From contig CBDCEX010000017.1 in the NCBI GenBank assembly GCA_965216025.1, positions 186,001-250,000 of the forward strand: DNA of 64,000 bases, given 5' to 3'. Source of the DNA: JADFQT01 sp965216025 (lineage in GTDB: Bacteria > Chloroflexota > Dehalococcoidia > Lucifugimonadales > UBA3495). Below are positions 61,723-64,000 of this stretch, one piece after another. The position numbers and the translations under genes were made by a program. Each line of letters opens with the position of its first letter. Position 1 is the first letter of the stretch. Below the pieces are notes generated by a model. The model worked only from the letters and a program-made list of their open reading frames with translations. It ran no database searches and had not been told where the DNA came from.

Positions 61723-62227
61723 GGCTTCTCCCGCCAGGGATTCCAGCCGATATTATTTGCCGGCGCTGGCCAGAATTTACCTTTCCTCTACCAGGTGTCA
61801 TTATGACATAAAGGACATAGTCGGCGCATCTGCGGCGCCGCCGGACCCAGGGTATTGAGGTTCTCCCAAATATCATCCCGAGCCCTTCGGCTGCGCTCAG
61901 GATAAACTCCGCTAAGCCATCCCTTCTTACCTTCATGAGATTGCTTCGGGTCTACGGCTCTCGCGATGACAATCGAAAGGCGGTGCCGTCAGACCGACCT
62001 GGCTGTTTTCGGGTAATGTTCCTGGGTTTGGATACGAAATAAGGAATCGTTTCGCGAGAAACGCCTTGACCTGGAATTGGCATCCGGGTAACATGAATTT
62101 CATTCTGGAAATCCCTCCACCCAGCAATCGCTGCCTTTGGAGAATGGCCTCCAGGTACGGGACCACGGCATCTGACCGTCGATTCTCCAGCAGAGCAGTA
62201 AGCAGTCGCAGTCGCCCCGGAGGAGCT
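61723..62227. other. Divergent intergenic region with palindromes and a dispersed repeat
   Basis: There is no gene here. A short palindrome TGTCA-TTA-TGACA lies at 61796-61808, about 75 bases upstream of the VOC gene, and could be a regulator site. The dispersed repeat described separately covers about 61880-61980. Near 62050 there is a small hairpin CGTTTC-GCGA-GAAACG. The P450 frame is open back to 62066, but the real start is at 62228. Confidence 0.5.
61880..61980. repeat. Dispersed repeat, inverted partner of 63899-63990
   Basis: CCCTTCGGCTGCGCTCAGGA, TAAACTCCGC, AAGCCATC, GATTGCTTCGG and CTCGCGATGACAATCG appear in the same order as in the reverse complement of 63899-63990. A shorter version is at 20271-20336. 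Confidence 0.8.
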
Positions 62228-63454
62228 ATGGTAACCGCTATCACCGACGACCTCTTTTCCCCCTTTGTAGTCAACGACCCCTACACCTATTTCAGTCAAC
62301 TTCGGGATGAGGACCCGGTGCACTGGAACGAAAAATATGAGCTGTGGGTAGTCAGCCGTTATGCCGACCTGGTTTGGGTGACCCGGCATCCCGAGTTCTT
62401 CTCCTCCGAGTGGTGGAAGAGGGACCCCAGGGCTCCCTATCCCGAGATCGATGAATCCGACCTGGGTCTCTACCAGTACGTTAGGGATTTCTTCTCCGAC
62501 TGGTTCATCCAGCACGACCGTCCCGAGCACACCGAAATGCGGATGGTGGTCCATAGCTATTTCAACCCCAAGGCGATGGAAATGTGGCGTCCCATGGTGC
62601 AGAAGGCGGTAAAGTCTCTGCTGGACGAGGCTGAGGAACGGGGCAGCATGGACGCCATGAAAGACTTCGCCATCCCCCTTCCGTTGCTGGTCATCGCCCA
62701 GATGATGGGCATGCCCAACCAGGACCGGGCGTTTATTCGGGAGCTGGCGGAGAAGCTGCTTTTCTTGGGTCGCGGTGAACTGAATCGCATGCAACCCCTT
62801 ACCGATGGCATAAAGGGCTTGCTGGAATACCTTTCGCCCATCGTTGAAGAGCGGGTAAAAACCCCCGGAGAGGATTTGCTGTCGGTTTTGGCCATCGGCG
62901 AGAAGAAGGGCATATACACCCGGGACGAGGTGCTGGCCAACGCCGTCTTGTTGCTGCTGGCGGGCCACGAAACCACTATCAACCTGATATGCAACGGCAC
63001 CTTGGCCTTGATCCAGCACCCGGATCAGTTGGCCTCTTTCCGGGAAGACCCGGCCGGGCGCACGGTGCGGGCGACCGAGGAGTGCCTGCGCTACGACGCT
63101 CCGGTTCGCTCCATTCAGCGGATTGCGTCCGCGGACGTGGAGCTTGGCGGCAAGATGATCCGCAAGGATGAGCGATTGCGCTGGTTTATCTCCTCGGCCA
63201 ATCGGGACCCGGAGGTTTTCCCGAACCCGGAAACCTTCGACATTGCTCGCTATCCCAATCCCCACGTGGCCTTCGGCTCGGGCATCCACCATTGCCTGGG
63301 GTCGACCCTGGCCCGCCTGGAGGGACAGGAAGCCCTCCGCATCTTGGTGGAGAGATTCCCCAGGCTTAACCTGGATGTGCCCGCCAAGGACCTGTCCTAC
63401 CAGCCCAGCATAACCTTCCGGTCGCTGAAATCCCTGCCGGTTTCCTGGCATTAG
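62228..63454 (+). CDS. Cytochrome P450
   Basis: The 408-residue soluble bacterial P450 hydroxylates an unknown substrate. It shows the C-helix region HDRPEHTEMRMVVHSYFNPK (about residue 100), the I-helix oxygen site LLLLAGHETTINLI (about residue 243) and ExxR in TEECLRYDAPVRSIQR (about residue 288). The heme-binding loop with the Cys ligand is VAFGSGIHHCLGSTLARLEG (about residue 352). The ATG at 62228 has GGAGGAG upstream; the longer frame to 62066 lies in the intergenic repeat region. A [3Fe-4S]-type ferredoxin gene follows 118 bases later and is the likely electron donor. No ferredoxin reductase is in the window. Confidence 0.95.
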   Translation: MVTAITDDLFSPFVVNDPYTYFSQLRDEDPVHWNEKYELWVVSRYADLVWVTRHPEFFSSEWWKRDPRAPYPEIDESDLGLYQYVRDFFSDWFIQHDRPEHTEMRMVVHSYFNPKAMEMWRPMVQKAVKSLLDEAEERGSMDAMKDFAIPLPLLVIAQMMGMPNQDRAFIRELAEKLLFLGRGELNRMQPLTDGIKGLLEYLSPIVEERVKTPGEDLLSVLAIGEKKGIYTRDEVLANAVLLLLAGHETTINLICNGTLALIQHPDQLASFREDPAGRTVRATEECLRYDAPVRSIQRIASADVELGGKMIRKDERLRWFISSANRDPEVFPNPETFDIARYPNPHVAFGSGIHHCLGSTLARLEGQEALRILVERFPRLNLDVPAKDLSYQPSITFRSLKSLPVSWH

Positions 63455-63571
63455 GCGGACCTGGAACTAGCCGGGCCGGGAACTGAGCCGACCGGGCGTC
63501 CTAGGCTGCCGGAAGAAAGGCCCCGGTCCTTTGCTAAACATCCTCCAACCGGAGGCCAAACTGGAGGCGAC

Positions 63572-63796
63572 ATGCCCCGAAAGCTAAAGATAACTGTGGA
63601 TACCAATGTTTGTGTCGGCAATGCGACGTGCGAGATTTTCGCCGCCAACACCTTTGCGTTGAATGAGGACCGGCAATCGAAGGTGGTGAACCCCGATGGA
63701 GACCCGGAAGAGAAGGTGCTGGAGGCTGCGGAGAATTGTCCGGTCAGCGCCATCATCGTGGCCGACGCGGAGACCGGAGAAACCCTGTTCCCCTAA
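63572..63796 (+). CDS. Small [3Fe-4S]/[4Fe-4S] ferredoxin, P450 partner
   Basis: The 74-residue ferredoxin has the single-cluster pattern of P450-linked actinobacterial-type ferredoxins: VCVGNATCEIFAANTFAL with two Cys (about residues 14 and 20), and AAENCPVSAIIV with the third (about residue 56). With only three Cys in these positions a [3Fe-4S] cluster is expected. It would pass electrons to the neighbouring P450 in the cytoplasm. GGAGGC precedes the ATG. A terminator follows about 55 bases after the stop. Confidence 0.93.
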   Translation: MPRKLKITVDTNVCVGNATCEIFAANTFALNEDRQSKVVNPDGDPEEKVLEAAENCPVSAIIVADAETGETLFP

Positions 63797-63850
63797 GGCA
63801 ACGTTTAATCCCCCTTGCCGTCGGCCGTATTGGCCCAGCGAGATTCTGAC

Positions 63851-63882
63851 AAATCCTCCCGACAATACCGGGAGGATTTTCG
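63851..63882 (+). terminator. Rho-independent terminator after the ferredoxin gene
   Basis: AAATCCTCCCG and CGGGAGGATTTT form an 11 bp stem with a short loop, followed by a TTTTC run. Confidence 0.88.
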
Positions 63883-63898
63883 TTGAGAGGGAGGTCGG

Positions 63899-63990
63899 GA
63901 TGTCATTGCGAGGAGCGTCAGCGACGAAGCAATCCCAGGATACTCAGATGGCTTGGCGGAGTTTATCCTGAGCGCAGCCGAAGGGCCGCT
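63899..63990. repeat. Dispersed repeat, inverted copy
   Basis: The segment begins GATGTCATTGCGAGGAGCGT, contains GACGAAGCAATCCC and GGCTTGGCGGAGTTTATCCT, and ends with GAGCGCAGCCGAAGGG. It is the reverse complement of the module at 61880-61980. The window ends just after it. Confidence 0.8.
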
Positions 63991-64000
63991 CTGTAAATAG

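Noticed and set aside
61952..63451. 499-residue minus-strand open frame over the P450 gene
   Set aside because: It is the antisense shadow of a clear P450 with all motifs; its translation is repetitive in Gly, Val and Gln and shows no domain.

Overview
The window reads like a chromosome segment of a free-living or symbiotic Chloroflexota, probably of the Dehalococcoidia/SAR202 type. This is an inference from gene content: luciferase-like flavin monooxygenases, an LppX/LprG-type lipoprotein beside an MFS pump, an NHL/DUF1501/DUF1800 cluster, MaoC and SDR beta-oxidation genes, and a P450 with a small ferredoxin. No rRNA or ribosomal protein gene is present to fix the taxonomy. The sequence is GC-rich and unusually full of insertion sequences and their small non-autonomous relatives.

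Layout. 1-3253: a broken surface protein gene with prealbumin-like repeats, split by an ISAs1-family element with a 10 bp target duplication and closed by a strong terminator. 3257-3942: an ORF-less group IIC-type intron sitting directly behind that terminator. 3991-5750: a decayed hypothetical gene and an IS630-family element. 5739-7955: a GmrSD-like (DUF262/DUF1524) restriction gene broken by a 146 bp MITE that carries the ends of the neighbouring IS630. 8098-10232: a small chemosensory cluster (sensorless MCP, CheW, CheY). 10404-17153: four head-to-tail copies of a second IS630-type element sharing single TA junctions, the last interrupted by an IS701-type element; the array truncates a sensor histidine kinase (to 18410).

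18847-28593: tRNA-Asp, a frameshifted luciferase-like gene, ligA, recF, fur and an NHL-repeat/DUF1501/DUF1800 operon. 28874-32827: a nested transposon pile in which an IS66-type element is hit at both ends by two different ISAs1-family elements. 32946-45366: mostly intact housekeeping and metabolic genes (CocE-type hydrolase, gluconate dehydrogenase subunit 3-like protein, phoU, radical SAM, MoxR-type ATPase, DUF1232, hemW, selB, nurA, membrane metallopeptidase). A 186 bp MITE with ISAs1-type ends lies upstream of selB.

45479-53736: a third copy of the first ISAs1 element, then a five-gene operon (two MaoC-type hydratases, two SDR dehydrogenases, a luciferase-like monooxygenase) suited to acyl-CoA degradation, then an NAD-dependent formate dehydrogenase bracketed by two inverted MITEs. 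53775-61722 runs on the minus strand: a two-domain VOC protein, aroK, aroB, a frameshifted TolB-like lipoprotein, an LprG-like lipoprotein, a DHA2 MFS exporter, and then purA. 62228-63796 holds a P450 and its probable ferredoxin, lying between inverted copies of a dispersed repeat.

The most informative part of the window is its transposon ecology. Parental elements and matching MITEs occur together, one element makes a tandem array through its own regenerated CTAG target, and every IS family with a split transposase keeps its frameshift at a homopolymer run. No complete new defence or metabolic system could be shown; the best candidate cellular systems are the signal-peptide-less NHL/DUF1501/DUF1800 operon and the LprG-like/MFS pair.
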